Shown: positions 12,289 through 22,022, counted from the stretch's first letter. The stretch is DNA of 64,000 nt from Bacillota bacterium (GCA_026627385.1 JAPNUR010000002.1:1-64000), one strand, 5' to 3'. The notes: a model not told the origin generated them from the letters alone. Translations and numbers: made by a program.

Positions 12289-13161
12289 GTGGCGCCGCGG
12301 TTCATTATTGTCACGGGCCTTTCCGGCGCGGGTCGGAGCGAGGCCATTCGCGCTTTTGAGGATTTGGGGTATTTTTGCGTCGATAACTTACCGCCGTCCC
12401 TAACGCCCAAATTTGTGGAGCTGGTTCAGCGCAGCCCTGACATTCATGGTGCGGCCATGGGTATGGATATTCGCGGTGGGCGTTTCTTTTCAGAGTTAGG
12501 ATTACTGCTCGACGAGTTTAAAGCGGCAGGCATTCAATACCACATGGTGTTTTTGGAGGCCGAGGAAGAAACGCTGATCCACCGTTACAAGCTATCCCGT
12601 CGCCGTCACCCGCTCGAAAACGGGCTGAGACTGGTTGAGGCACTGCGCCAGGAACGGTCCGCTTTAGAAGAATTGCGTGGCCGGGCGGATATGGTCATTG
12701 ACACCACCGATCTGAGTCCCGTAGCCTTGCGCCAGCGATTGGGAGAAGCCTTTCGGCTCGTGGAAACGGCGCCATTCCAGGTGCGGTTGGTCTCGTTCGG
12801 CTTCAAGCATGGCCTGCCGAAGGATGCGGATCTGGTGTTTGATGTGCGATTTTTGCCCAATCCTCATTACATTACCCGTTTACGCCCCTTGACTGGGCAT
12901 CATCCCGACGTGGAGGCCTATGTCATGGGTTTTCCCGTATCCCGGGAGACGTTAGTGCGCCTAGAAAGCTTGGTGGACTTTCTGATTCCCCATTTTAAGG
13001 CGGAAGGGAAACCGACGGTGACCATTGCCGTAGGATGTACGGGAGGCCAGCACCGATCGGTGGTGTTTGCCAATCGACTCGCCGACCACTTAAAAGGATG
13101 CGGAGAAACGGTGTGGATTGAACACCGGGATGTGTCGCCGCGTGCGACTGAGGGTTTGTAA
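12289..13161 (+). CDS. rapZ: RNase adapter protein RapZ / YvcJ family P-loop protein
   Basis: A 290-residue nucleotide-binding protein. The N-terminal P-loop GLSGAGRSEAIRAFEDLGYFCVDNLPP is diagnostic in content (Walker A ends in Arg-Ser rather than Lys-Ser). The C-terminal domain carries SFGFKHGLPKDADLVFDVRFLPNP and GCTGGQHRSV. In Gram-negatives RapZ tunes GlmS synthesis; in Gram-positives YvcJ affects competence. The GTG at 12289 has GAGGG nine bases upstream and gives normal length; the frame stays open upstream to about 12040, but that part does not resemble the family. It abuts yvcK with no gap. Confidence 0.92.
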   Translation: MAPRFIIVTGLSGAGRSEAIRAFEDLGYFCVDNLPPSLTPKFVELVQRSPDIHGAAMGMDIRGGRFFSELGLLLDEFKAAGIQYHMVFLEAEEETLIHRYKLSRRRHPLENGLRLVEALRQERSALEELRGRADMVIDTTDLSPVALRQRLGEAFRLVETAPFQVRLVSFGFKHGLPKDADLVFDVRFLPNPHYITRLRPLTGHHPDVEAYVMGFPVSRETLVRLESLVDFLIPHFKAEGKPTVTIAVGCTGGQHRSVVFANRLADHLKGCGETVWIEHRDVSPRATEGL

Positions 13162-14460
13162 ATGTGGCGATTGCTGTGGCCAGGATTGCGCGTCAAACGA
13201 TATTTAGCCATTGTGGCGTTGGGGTTTGCGCTGTTGGGCGCTGTCGCCGCGCGGTGGACGGTGAGGACATGGTGGTCGGGAACTACGGCAGTGGGGCTTC
13301 TTGTCCTAGGTCTTGCCTTAGTAGCCTTGGGCAGCATGGCGCTCGGGCACACCGTGAATGACGTGCTCGGATCGGACAAGTGGGCGGGTGTATTGTATTC
13401 GCGGCGTCAGTTAGCGAGAGGCCCTAAGGTGGTGGCGCTCGGGGGCGGCACAGGGCTTCCGGTGGTATTGAGGGGACTGAAAGAATATACCTCTAACTTG
13501 ACGGCGGTGGTCACGGTGGCTGATGACGGTGGGAGTTCTGGGCGTCTCAGGGGCGATTTGGGCATTCTGCCGCCTGGCGATATACGCAACTGCATGGTGG
13601 CCCTGGCCGACACCGAACCCCTCATGGAGGAATTGTTTCAGCACCGATTTAGCGCCGGAGAACTTGAAGGCCATAGCTTTGGCAATTTGTTTTTAGCTGC
13701 GATGGAACAGACGGCAGGGGACTTTGTGACCGCGTTGCGCGAGTCTAGCCGCGTGTTGGCAGTGCGTGGCACGGTACTGCCGGCCACCCTAGAGCGGGTC
13801 ACATTATGGGCGCAGCTGGTGACGGGAGAGGTGATCCGGGGCGAAAGCCGGATCGGAAAAAGTCCGGCACCGATTGCCAAAATTGGTATGGAGCCCGACG
13901 ACGCGACCCCGCTGGCGGAGGCCATTGCCGCCATTCGCGAAGCCGACCTGATTGTGATGGGTCCTGGCAGCCTCTATACCTCAGTAATTCCCAACTTATT
14001 AGTGCGGCCCATAACCGAGGCTATTCGCGAATCCCGGGCGGTGCGCGTGTATGTCGCAAATCTGATGACACAGCCGGGAGAAACCGCGCACTACACCGTT
14101 GAAGATCACCTGGAAGCCTTGGAAAAACAGGTGGGCCAAGGACTGATTGACGTCGTGTTGATGAATAACGAATCCGTCGATGCGACGGTCTTGGAGAATT
14201 ACCGGAAGGAAGGAGCCGAACCGGTCGTCAGCCGTTCCGGCCCAGCGCTTCGGGTGGAATTAGTAAAGGAGCCGCTTATTGCGGTTGACGGCGTGGTCCG
14301 CCACGATCCGGAGAAACTGGCGCGAGCGTTATTGAAAATCCTTTTGCGGCACCGCCCCCACTGGGCTGAGGGCCGCCTATGGGACAGTTTATGGCTGGAA
14401 TCTCGGCTTCGAGAAAGGCGTAGGTGGTTTACACGCGATGGTCGTACACCCGGCAGGTAA
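13162..14460 (+). CDS. yvcK: Gluconeogenesis factor YvcK (CofD-like)
   Basis: A 432-residue protein with two N-terminal transmembrane helices and a CofD-like Rossmann domain starting at VVALGGGTGLPVVLRGLK and continuing VADDGGSSGRLR and PPGDIRNCMVAL. In Gram-positives YvcK/CuvA/GlmR binds UDP-GlcNAc and links carbon metabolism to cell-wall precursor synthesis, partly by affecting GlmS. The ATG immediately follows the rapZ stop and the end overlaps whiA by 37 nt, giving the conserved rapZ-yvcK-whiA operon. Confidence 0.94.
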   Translation: MWRLLWPGLRVKRYLAIVALGFALLGAVAARWTVRTWWSGTTAVGLLVLGLALVALGSMALGHTVNDVLGSDKWAGVLYSRRQLARGPKVVALGGGTGLPVVLRGLKEYTSNLTAVVTVADDGGSSGRLRGDLGILPPGDIRNCMVALADTEPLMEELFQHRFSAGELEGHSFGNLFLAAMEQTAGDFVTALRESSRVLAVRGTVLPATLERVTLWAQLVTGEVIRGESRIGKSPAPIAKIGMEPDDATPLAEAIAAIREADLIVMGPGSLYTSVIPNLLVRPITEAIRESRAVRVYVANLMTQPGETAHYTVEDHLEALEKQVGQGLIDVVLMNNESVDATVLENYRKEGAEPVVSRSGPALRVELVKEPLIAVDGVVRHDPEKLARALLKILLRHRPHWAEGRLWDSLWLESRLRERRRWFTRDGRTPGR

Positions 14461-15293
14461 AAGGGGAGTTGGCCAATACTCCCTTGGGTTCATTGCCTTG
14501 CTGTTGGGCCGAATTGTGGGGGTTGAGTGGGCGGACGCGAGAATCTGACGGGGCACGTGAACCCTGGGTGCGTACAGGGGCAGCGTTGGTGGGTCGCCGG
14601 GCTTTTCGCATTATGAAGCGCCTCGAGTTAGACCCCGTGGTGGAGATGCACCGCCGAGCCAATCGTTTAGAATTTTGGCTCTGGGGCAATGATGTGCCGC
14701 CTCCGGATATTGAACAAAGCCTTTATGACTGCCCAGCTGGGCTCGTGCGGGGGGCTTTTTTGGTCCGCGGGTATCTGTCGGAGATTGACCGCCCCCTTCA
14801 TTGGGAGATTCAAGGAACGACGCCGGAAGTGGCATCCATTGTGGGGGCGGCGATGCGAGCCCTGGGCATAAACCCTCATCTGGGAGAGCGGCGCCATTCG
14901 CCTGTTCTATATCTCAAGGAGCGGGAAGCGGTCATCGATCTGCTCGGTCATCTTGGCGCCTTTCAATCTGTGTTAGCCATGGAAAGCCAAAGTGTGGTGC
15001 GCTCCATGAAAAACCAAGTAAACCGTTTGGTCAACTCGGAAACCGCCAACATGAAGCGCGTCGTGGATGCGGCCCTGAAAGACGGACAAGCAGTCCTCGG
15101 GCTCATGTCCACGGACGAATGGCACAAGCTTCCCCCGGCCGTACGCCGCCTGGCGGAATTGCGCTTGGCCCACCCAGAATGGAGTTTTGAAGAGCTTGGC
15201 CAACATGTGACGCCTCCTTTAAGCAAATCGGCGGTGAACCATCGCATGCGGCAGATTCGCGCGCGCTGGCTCCGCTACCGCGAAAATCGTTGA
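14424..15293 (+). CDS. whiA: DNA-binding protein WhiA
   Basis: A 289-residue protein: N-terminal degenerate LAGLIDADG homing-endonuclease fold (LVRGAFLVRGYLSEIDRPLHWEI) plus a C-terminal helix-turn-helix (SFEELGQHVTPPLSKSAVNHRMRQI). WhiA is needed for sporulation septation in actinomycetes and influences division and chromosome segregation in Bacillus. The GTG start inside yvcK gives WSYTRQVKGELA, which matches the usual SYxxxVKxEL opening of the family. It is slightly shorter than the usual 300-320 residues. Confidence 0.92.
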   Translation: MVYTRWSYTRQVKGELANTPLGSLPCCWAELWGLSGRTRESDGAREPWVRTGAALVGRRAFRIMKRLELDPVVEMHRRANRLEFWLWGNDVPPPDIEQSLYDCPAGLVRGAFLVRGYLSEIDRPLHWEIQGTTPEVASIVGAAMRALGINPHLGERRHSPVLYLKEREAVIDLLGHLGAFQSVLAMESQSVVRSMKNQVNRLVNSETANMKRVVDAALKDGQAVLGLMSTDEWHKLPPAVRRLAELRLAHPEWSFEELGQHVTPPLSKSAVNHRMRQIRARWLRYRENR

Positions 15294-15311
15294 TCAATTT
15301 TCCCACTTGAG

Positions 15312-15339
15312 TTGATTGCCCTGGAAAGATTGCTACAAT
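15312..15339 (+). promoter_or_regulatory. Promoter of the nuo operon
   Basis: TTGATT (15312-15317) and TACAAT (15334-15339) are separated by 16 bases, a reasonable housekeeping sigma-factor promoter. It lies about 85 bases before the nuoA start and upstream of the Rex-like operator. A second -10-like CATAAT at 15365-15370 abuts the operator but has no recognisable -35. Confidence 0.6.
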
Positions 15340-15370
15340 GGATAGCGGAAACGGTTCACCCTGGCATAAT

Positions 15371-15388
15371 ATGTGAAACTGGTCACAA
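15371..15388 (+). promoter_or_regulatory. Rex-type operator (NADH/NAD+ redox control of nuo)
   Basis: ATGTGA-N6-TCACAA is an 18-bp near-palindrome matching the TTGTGA-N6-TCACAA consensus of Rex repressors at 11 of 12 specified positions. It lies about 30 nt downstream of the nuo -10 element, where bound repressor would block transcription. A rex gene closes the same gene block at 30207, so the operator and its cognate regulator are both present. Confidence 0.75.
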
Positions 15389-15423
15389 GTGTATGAGGTG
15401 TCGATGAGGGGCGGAGGATAACC

Positions 15424-15777
15424 ATGATATCGCAATACGGGGCCTTATTGATTTATGTCCTGGTCGCCTTTTTGGTGGCCTATTTAGTGGCTTCGTCGTC
15501 CCAGCACATGGGGCCTAAGGCTCCTGGCGGATTGAAGCGCATCACCTACGAATCAGGGATCGTGCCGGAGGCGCCGGTTAAATATTTTTCCGTGCGGTTT
15601 TACCGCGTGGCCATGTTTTTTATGATTTTTGACGTGGCGGTGATGTCGCTCTATCCTTGGGCTACCAGTTTGCGGAGTTTGCACCAAGCCGGGATGTTGC
15701 GCGTGTTGGCCTTTTTGGCCATTGTGGGTCTGGCGTTTTTCTACGTATGGAACAGGGGGGGATTTCAATGGGATTAA
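15424..15777 (+). CDS. nuoA: NADH-quinone oxidoreductase subunit A
   Basis: A 117-residue membrane subunit of complex I with three helices and the conserved TYESG loop. It helps form the quinone/E-channel region next to NuoH, J and K. Oddity: the second helix reads [13 protein letters not shown] where homologues read FDVE, so the conserved glutamate is alanine (residue 72) while the neighbouring Asp70 is kept. The ATG follows GCGGAGGATAACC. First gene of the 14-gene operon. Confidence 0.93.
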   Translation: MISQYGALLIYVLVAFLVAYLVASSSQHMGPKAPGGLKRITYESGIVPEAPVKYFSVRFYRVAMFFMIFDVAVMSLYPWATSLRSLHQAGMLRVLAFLAIVGLAFFYVWNRGGFQWD

Positions 15778-16286
15778 ACTCCACCCGCGCCGAGGCTGAG
15801 CGCGGCATTTTGTTGACGACGGTCGAGAAAATGACGCGTTGGGCGCAAAAGTCATCCGTGTGGCCGGCCACGTTTGGCCTTGCGTGCTGTGCCATAGAAA
15901 TGATGAGCGTGACCTCGTCGCGCTACGATATAGCCCGGTTCGGCTCCGAAGCGTTTCGCGCCTCGCCTCGCCAAGCCGATTTGATGATTGTGGCGGGCCG
16001 AGTCAGTCAAAAAATGGCGCCGGTGTTAAGAACTATATGGGAGCAAATGCCAGAACCGAAGTGGGTCATCTCGATGGGCGCGTGCGCGTCATCGGGCGGG
16101 GTTTTTGACAATTATGCCATTATCCAAGGGGTAGACCACGTGGTGCCGGTTGATGTGTACGTGCCAGGCTGTCCCCCAAGTCCTGATGCGCTGATGTTTG
16201 GGATTTTGAAGCTCCGCGAAAAAATTCAGATGGGTCTGCCGCCAAAGTACCTGGAATTGGCGCAAGAGGGGAGACGGACGTCGTGA
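15768..16286 (+). CDS. nuoB: NADH-quinone oxidoreductase subunit B
   Basis: A 172-residue peripheral-arm subunit carrying the terminal N2 [4Fe-4S] cluster that reduces quinone. Ligands are visible as the tandem cysteines in LACCAIEMM, the cysteine in [10 protein letters not shown] and the cysteine in [11 protein letters not shown]. The ATG at 15768, preceded by AGGGGGG, overlaps the end of nuoA by 10 nt; upstream residues of the longer frame are not family-like. Confidence 0.95.
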   Translation: MGLNSTRAEAERGILLTTVEKMTRWAQKSSVWPATFGLACCAIEMMSVTSSRYDIARFGSEAFRASPRQADLMIVAGRVSQKMAPVLRTIWEQMPEPKWVISMGACASSGGVFDNYAIIQGVDHVVPVDVYVPGCPPSPDALMFGILKLREKIQMGLPPKYLELAQEGRRTS

Positions 16287-16744
16287 GCGCGTTAGCCGCG
16301 GAACTTTTGGAGCGACTGCAGCAAGAGTTTACCGACGCCCTGGAGGTTGTTCCCAGCATTGATCAGCCCACGGTGGTCATCAAGCGCGAGGCGTTGTTGC
16401 CGTTTGCGGAACACTTGAAGACAGTCGAGGGATACGTCATGTTTAACGACGTCTTGGCGGCTGATTGGTTTCCGGCCCATCCGCGTTTTGAGGTGATTTA
16501 CCAGGTGGTTCACCCCGACAGCTGGCAGCGGTTTCGCTTTAAGTGCTGGGTCGGCGAACACGAGACGCTTCCTTCCGTCGTCTCCATATGGCCAGGAGCC
16601 AATTGGCCCGAGCGCGAAGCTTACGATCTGTTTGGGATTGTCTTCGACGGTCATCCGCAATTGACGCGCATCTACCTGCCGGACGACTGGGAAGGGTATC
16701 CGCTGCGCAAGGATTATCCCACGGGCGGTAATCGTATTGACTGA
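16283..16744 (+). CDS. nuoC: NADH-quinone oxidoreductase subunit C
   Basis: A 153-residue 30-kDa subunit that packs against NuoD at the quinone-binding junction. The family signature is seen in [34 protein letters not shown] followed by GYPLRKDYP (cited in two parts of one continuous segment). A GTGA overlap with the nuoB stop couples translation. NuoC and NuoD are separate here, not fused as in E. coli. Confidence 0.95.
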   Translation: MSALAAELLERLQQEFTDALEVVPSIDQPTVVIKREALLPFAEHLKTVEGYVMFNDVLAADWFPAHPRFEVIYQVVHPDSWQRFRFKCWVGEHETLPSVVSIWPGANWPEREAYDLFGIVFDGHPQLTRIYLPDDWEGYPLRKDYPTGGNRID

Positions 16745-16755
16745 GGAGGTAGATC

Positions 16756-17970
16756 ATGGCAACGGACGAAGTGCACGGCCTGGTTCAACGAGAGGCGTTG
16801 TCCGACGAAACCATGGTGATCAACCTGGGCCCCCAACACCCCAGTACTCACGGGGTCCTCAGGGTGCGCTTGGTGCTGGATGGGGAGCGGGTGGTGGATG
16901 CCCAGCCGGTGATCGGCTACTTGCACACGGGGTTTGAAAAAACCGCTGAAACCCTAACCTATCAGCAGTGCAACACGATTACCGACCGCCTTGATTATTT
17001 GGCCCCCATGACAAACAACCTGGCCTACGTGTTAGCGGTCGAAAAAATGTTGCAACTTGAGGTGCCGAAACGGGCTCAATACATTCGCGTGCTGTTTGCG
17101 GAACTCACGCGGATCGCGAGCCACTTGGTGTGGCTGGGGACGCACGTGATGGATCTCGGTGCGATGAGCCTGTTTTTTTATTGCATGCGTGAGCGCGAAG
17201 TGATTTTGGATTTAATTGAGGCAGTGTCGGGCGTTCGCATGAACCCCAGTTATTTTCGCGTGGGCGGGCTGGCCTACGATCTGCCGGATGGTTTTCACGA
17301 GAAGGCGTGGGATTTCGCGAAGGGATTTCCCCGCTGGATCGAGATGTACCGCAATTTGGTTGAAGGAAACCCGTTAATCAACCAGCGGCTAAAAGGGATT
17401 GCCGTTCTCGATCGGGAGACCTGTTATCAATACGGGGTCACGGGACCCAACATTCGTGCCACGGGGCTAGCGTTGGATCTGCGTAAGACCGAGCCCTATT
17501 CTTCCTACGAGGAATTTGAGTTTGAGGTGCCGACGCGCACCGAGGCGGACGCTTATGCTCGCTTTTGGGTACGCATGGATGAAATGACCGAGTCGCTGAA
17601 GATTGTCGAGCAGGCTCTCGACAAAATTACCCCGCGTGGCGAGTATGCGACGCGCGATCGCAAGGTGGCTCTGCCGCCGCGGGACGAAATTTACGGGAAT
17701 ATGGAGGCTTTGATTCATCAATTTAAGCTGGTCACCGCCGGGTTTCCGGTGCCGGCCGGCGAGGTGTACCAGGCGGTCGAGGGGCCGCGGGGCGAGATGG
17801 GCTTTTACATTATTTCCGACGGGGGGCCCAAGCCGTACCGCTGGCGTGCCCGCACTCCCTCGTACTACAATCTGCAAACGTTACCGATTTTGTGCCGCGG
17901 TGGCCTGGTGGCAGATGTGATCACCGCCATTGGAAGCATCGATATTATGTTGGGAGATGTCGACAAATGA
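16756..17970 (+). CDS. nuoD: NADH-quinone oxidoreductase subunit D
   Basis: A 404-residue 49-kDa subunit forming the quinone pocket with NuoB. It begins with the family segment INLGPQHPSTHGVLR and holds GYLHTGFEKTAE and the C-terminal SIDIMLGDVDK, where hydrogenase homologues have the nickel ligands. GAGGAGGT precedes the ATG. The HyfG-type protein at 55777 is a paralogue, and comparing the two shows the difference between quinone-type and hydrogenase-type active sites. Confidence 0.96.
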   Translation: MATDEVHGLVQREALSDETMVINLGPQHPSTHGVLRVRLVLDGERVVDAQPVIGYLHTGFEKTAETLTYQQCNTITDRLDYLAPMTNNLAYVLAVEKMLQLEVPKRAQYIRVLFAELTRIASHLVWLGTHVMDLGAMSLFFYCMREREVILDLIEAVSGVRMNPSYFRVGGLAYDLPDGFHEKAWDFAKGFPRWIEMYRNLVEGNPLINQRLKGIAVLDRETCYQYGVTGPNIRATGLALDLRKTEPYSSYEEFEFEVPTRTEADAYARFWVRMDEMTESLKIVEQALDKITPRGEYATRDRKVALPPRDEIYGNMEALIHQFKLVTAGFPVPAGEVYQAVEGPRGEMGFYIISDGGPKPYRWRARTPSYYNLQTLPILCRGGLVADVITAIGSIDIMLGDVDK

Positions 17971-18434
17971 AGCCGGAATGGAGAGGATGGGCCGAGGAGG
18001 CTAAGAAACAGTTTCCGCGCGCCAATTCGGCTTTGCTGCCGTTACTGCATCGCATACAGCGCTCGGAAGGCTGGCTGTCCCCCGAGACCTTGGCAGATGT
18101 TGCCGAATTATTGGAGTTGTCGCCGCAATACGTGGATTCGGTGGCGTCTTTTTATTCCTTGTACTTTAAACAGCCGGTCGGAAAGCGCGTCATCCACGTG
18201 TGCGTCGGCTTATCGTGCATGTTGGCGGGTTCTGACGATCTCATGCATGCATTAGAAGAGAAGTTGAAAATTTCCCAAGGACAAACCACGCCCGATGGCG
18301 AGTACACGCTCTTGGAAGCCGAATGCCTTGCGGCGTGCGATTTGGCGCCGGTGGCCCAGGTGAACTTGCGCTACCGGGGACCGATACCGCCGAGCGAGGC
18401 TGATCGCCTGTTATCCGAAGAGGTGTCGTCATGA
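17967..18434 (+). CDS. nuoE: NADH-quinone oxidoreductase subunit E
   Basis: A 155-residue thioredoxin-like [2Fe-2S] subunit (N1a) of the NADH dehydrogenase module. Cluster cysteines lie in CVGLSC and CLAAC. The ATG overlaps the nuoD stop (ATGA). Presence of NuoE, F and G shows the complex accepts electrons from NADH directly, unlike the 11-subunit forms found in many Gram-positives and archaea. Confidence 0.94.
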   Translation: MKPEWRGWAEEAKKQFPRANSALLPLLHRIQRSEGWLSPETLADVAELLELSPQYVDSVASFYSLYFKQPVGKRVIHVCVGLSCMLAGSDDLMHALEEKLKISQGQTTPDGEYTLLEAECLAACDLAPVAQVNLRYRGPIPPSEADRLLSEEVSS

Positions 18435-19723
18435 GTCAGACCTATTACCTATTGCGGCATCGCGAGGTGCCGAACATCGGGCAGATCGCGGTGTACCGGG
18501 CACACGGGGGTTACGAGGCGCTGCGCCAGGCCTTAAAGCAGTACCAGCCGGACGAACTGGTGGATTTGGTCAAACGGTCGGGTCTACGCGGACGAGGGGG
18601 AGCCGGGTTTCCCACAGGGGTGAAGTGGGGGTTTTTGCCGAAAGATGGCCGACCGCGGTATTTGGTCGTGAATTCTGATGAAGCGGAGCCGGGCACCTTT
18701 AAGGATCGCGAATTGATTGAGAACAACCCCCATCAACTCATTGAGGGCATGATTATCTCGAGTTATGCGATTAAGGCCAATGAAGCGTACATTTACTGTC
18801 GCGGCGAGTTCTTACGCGGTTATGAAGAGTTGTCGCGGGCTGTGCAGGAAGCCTACGAGGCCGGATTTTTGGGAGACAATATTTTAGGCAGCGGATTTTC
18901 GCTCAACATCTTCGTGTACCGGGGTGCCGGGGCGTATATCTGCGGAGAAGAGTCGGCGTTGCTGGAATCCCTTGAGGGGCGCCGGGGCAACCCGCGGCTG
19001 AAGCCGCCGTTTCCGGCGGTGGCCGGTCTTTACGGGATGCCGACCATTGTGAACAATGTCGAAACCATTGCCAACGTGCCGCCGATTGTAACCTATGGCG
19101 CGGAATGGTACACGTCGATGGGCACGGAAAAAAGCCCAGGGTTGAAAATTATGTCGGTGAGCGGCCCCGTCAACCGCCCCGGCAATTATGAAATTCCTCT
19201 GGCTACCCCGCTTCGGCGGTTAATTGAAGAGTACGCCGGGGGATTAAAAGACGGTCGGCAACTTAAGTGCATCATTCCCGGCGGCAGTTCCGTGCCCCTG
19301 TTGACGCCTGATAAACTGGATACCCCGCTCGATTATGAGTCCATTTTGCAAGCGGGCTCTATGCTAGGATCCGGCGGATGCATCGTGATCGATGACAGCG
19401 TCTGCATTGTCAAAGCGTCGCATCGTCTGGTGAAATTCTATCGGGAAGAATCCTGCGGCAAATGCACGCCCTGCCGGGAAGGTACCTATTGGATGGCCGA
19501 CGTGCTCGAACGGCTGGAGATGGGGCTCGGGGACGAGCGCGACTTAGCTACCTTGACCGACGTAGCCGACAACATCAATGGCAAGTGTTTTTGCCCGCTC
19601 GGCGATGCGTCGATCGGCTTTTTAGTGAGTGCGATCAATCATTTCCGCGATGAATTTGAGGCCCACGTGCGGGAAGGCAGATGTCCATTGGGGGCGAAGG
19701 TGTATGATACGGCTAACTATTGA
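18431..19723 (+). CDS. nuoF: NADH-quinone oxidoreductase subunit F
   Basis: The 430-residue subunit holding FMN, the NADH site and the N3 [4Fe-4S] cluster. The glycine-rich NADH/FMN segment GRGGAGFPTGVKWGF, YICGEESALLESLEG and the cluster motif ESCGKCTPCREGTYW with the later CFCPLGD cysteine are all present. ATGA overlap with nuoE. It is the entry point for NADH electrons, which explains why an NADH sensor (Rex) would regulate the operon. Confidence 0.96.
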   Translation: MSQTYYLLRHREVPNIGQIAVYRAHGGYEALRQALKQYQPDELVDLVKRSGLRGRGGAGFPTGVKWGFLPKDGRPRYLVVNSDEAEPGTFKDRELIENNPHQLIEGMIISSYAIKANEAYIYCRGEFLRGYEELSRAVQEAYEAGFLGDNILGSGFSLNIFVYRGAGAYICGEESALLESLEGRRGNPRLKPPFPAVAGLYGMPTIVNNVETIANVPPIVTYGAEWYTSMGTEKSPGLKIMSVSGPVNRPGNYEIPLATPLRRLIEEYAGGLKDGRQLKCIIPGGSSVPLLTPDKLDTPLDYESILQAGSMLGSGGCIVIDDSVCIVKASHRLVKFYREESCGKCTPCREGTYWMADVLERLEMGLGDERDLATLTDVADNINGKCFCPLGDASIGFLVSAINHFRDEFEAHVREGRCPLGAKVYDTANY

Positions 19724-22022
19724 CGGGCAGGAAATCGAGGTCCGCGAAGGCACCATGATTGCGGACGCTGCGGCCCGCCTCGGCATTGATATTCCAGTCT
19801 ATTGCTATCATGAAGCGTTAGGCCCGCTCGGAGCATGTCGCATGTGCCTGGTGCAGGTGGAAAAAATGCCTAAGCTGGCGACCGCTTGTACGACCGCAGT
19901 GGCCGAGGGGATGGTGGTGCACACTAGTGGGCCTCAAGTGGACAAAGGGCGCAAAGGCGTGCTGGAGTTTTTGTTAATTAATCATCCCTTGGACTGCCCG
20001 GTGTGCGATAAAGGGGGGGAGTGTTTCCTCCAAGATTACACCTTTCGCTACGGGCCGCCCCAAGGGCGCTTCCAAGAGCCGAAGATTCAAAAAGTCAAGG
20101 ATGGTCCCATTAACGACCTCATCCTGATTGACCAGGAACGCTGTGTCTTGTGCCAGCGGTGCGTGCGTTTTATGGACGAGTACGTGGGCGAACCCCAGCT
20201 GCTTTTGGAAGGGCGCGGTGTGGAGACGGTGGTGACCACGGTAGAGGGCAAGCCGGCCACCAGTCAGTTTGCCGGCAACGTCATTGACCTCTGCCCGGTG
20301 GGCGCGCTGCTGGCGGCACCCTACCATCATAAGGCGCGTCCATGGAACATTGAACGTCAGGAATCGGTTTGTACCTTGTGCCCGGTGGGGTGCACCACGC
20401 TGACGACGGGCCGCGATGGCCAGATCGTGCGGGTGGAAGGGAGGCCGGTCGTGGATCGGAACTGGGGTTGGCTATGCGACCGCGGGCGGTTTGGCTTTGA
20501 TTTTGCGGTGCATCCTCGGCGTATCACTACATCGTGGTTGAACGGTCGCGAAGAGGCGGCCGCGCGAACCACGCGGGAGATTGGTCAATGGCTTCGCCAG
20601 GTCATTGAGAACGAGGGGCCCGATCGGGTGGCGTTTGTGATTGGGGGCCTCCATACCACGGAAGAGGCCCATCAATTATACCGCTTCGCCACCGAGGTCG
20701 TCGGCAGCACCGGGGTTGTGGTCAGCCGCGACGTCCCAGGGTACTTGCCGCGCGGTCTCAACGGCACGTTCGAGGACCTGGCAGCGGCGGATGCGGTCAT
20801 CTTAGTCGGTACCGACCCCTATGAATCGGTACCAGTGCTGCATTTGCGCTTGCGCGAGCGCTTAAAGAACCGCCGTCAACCGGTGCAACTCATGGGGGTA
20901 GCGCCGAGAGAGCTCGGGAGACCCACGTTGCCGGTGGACACACTGGTGACCCACGTCGGGCATGAGGCCGATGTCCTAGCTGCCGCTTTAAAGCGCGGGG
21001 CTCCCCAGCACCCCGTGGTAGAGACATTGGTGTCTAAAGGGGCAGGGATCGGTCAGGGGTTGAGTGAGGCGGATTTGGCGCGGCTTGGGGACGCGTTGCT
21101 GCAATCGGAACGGCTGGTCTTGGTATGGGATGGCGTGGAGCCGGAGGTGGAGGCGGCCTTCATCGCCTTGGCCCAGGTGCGCGAAGGCAAGCGGACGCGC
21201 GTCCTACCCACGTTTGGCCCCAGCAATTGGCGCGGATTCGAGCGGGCCGGGTTTTCTGCCCAGTACGCGGCGCTAACCCAGGTGTTGGAGGCTGCCCGGG
21301 ACGGCGAGGTGCGCATGCTCGTGCTGTGGGGCGCAGATCTCTTGCGCGAATACCCTGACCGTCGGCTGGTCGAAGACGCATACCAGAAGGTTCAGTGGTT
21401 AGTGGCTGAGGGACTCTTTTTACCGACTGGCCATGAGGCGTTCAGCGCAGTCGTGCCCGGGGCGGGGCCGGGGGAGGTCTACGGAACCTATGTGAACATG
21501 GAAGGGCGCTTAGAATTGGCGACTCCCTCAGTGAACCCGCCTGGCCAGGCGCGGCCCACCAAGTCCTATTTAACCGCTTGGGCCCACGCTCTAGGACGTC
21601 CGTTTGTCGTGGACGACGAGTGGGATCCGTATGATGACGCGAGTGCGGATTTATTGCCCGATGAGCCAGTACCCACCACCATCACGCCGATTGCGGCGCC
21701 CGTCTCTAATCCGGGTGAGGTAGAGCTAGTTCTCAGCGCGATGGTCTGGGATAACGGGATTCCCTCCCAGATTCTTCGGTCGCGAATGGCGTCGCCTCTG
21801 GCGCGCGTCAGTGTGGCTGATGCGGAGCGTTGGGGCATTCGCGAGGAGGGACTGGTCAGGGTCGAAAGTCGGGGAGAGACCATCGAACTTTCGGTGAAAG
21901 TTGACGAGCGCTTGACACCGGGGCGCCTTCTGGTCCCGCTGGGTGGATCTACCATACCTGCCAACCGGCTTCAGGCAGGGCCGGTGAAGGTCCAGCGAGT
22001 AGAGGAGGTCCAGGCGCGATGA
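19704..22022 (+). CDS. nuoG: NADH-quinone oxidoreductase subunit G
   Basis: The 772-residue iron-sulfur subunit. An N-terminal [2Fe-2S] domain (GACRMCLVQVEK) is followed by a His/Cys-ligated cluster (HPLDCPVCDKGGECFLQDY), CVLCQRCVRF, and an additional CTLCPVGCTT plus WLCDRGRFGFDF, which corresponds to the N7 cluster found only in some bacteria. The remainder is a molybdopterin-oxidoreductase-like fold without cofactor. The start at 19704 (ATGATACGG) overlaps nuoF by 20 nt and yields the usual IRLTIDGQEIEV opening. Confidence 0.94.
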   Translation: MIRLTIDGQEIEVREGTMIADAAARLGIDIPVYCYHEALGPLGACRMCLVQVEKMPKLATACTTAVAEGMVVHTSGPQVDKGRKGVLEFLLINHPLDCPVCDKGGECFLQDYTFRYGPPQGRFQEPKIQKVKDGPINDLILIDQERCVLCQRCVRFMDEYVGEPQLLLEGRGVETVVTTVEGKPATSQFAGNVIDLCPVGALLAAPYHHKARPWNIERQESVCTLCPVGCTTLTTGRDGQIVRVEGRPVVDRNWGWLCDRGRFGFDFAVHPRRITTSWLNGREEAAARTTREIGQWLRQVIENEGPDRVAFVIGGLHTTEEAHQLYRFATEVVGSTGVVVSRDVPGYLPRGLNGTFEDLAAADAVILVGTDPYESVPVLHLRLRERLKNRRQPVQLMGVAPRELGRPTLPVDTLVTHVGHEADVLAAALKRGAPQHPVVETLVSKGAGIGQGLSEADLARLGDALLQSERLVLVWDGVEPEVEAAFIALAQVREGKRTRVLPTFGPSNWRGFERAGFSAQYAALTQVLEAARDGEVRMLVLWGADLLREYPDRRLVEDAYQKVQWLVAEGLFLPTGHEAFSAVVPGAGPGEVYGTYVNMEGRLELATPSVNPPGQARPTKSYLTAWAHALGRPFVVDDEWDPYDDASADLLPDEPVPTTITPIAAPVSNPGEVELVLSAMVWDNGIPSQILRSRMASPLARVSVADAERWGIREEGLVRVESRGETIELSVKVDERLTPGRLLVPLGGSTIPANRLQAGPVKVQRVEEVQAR

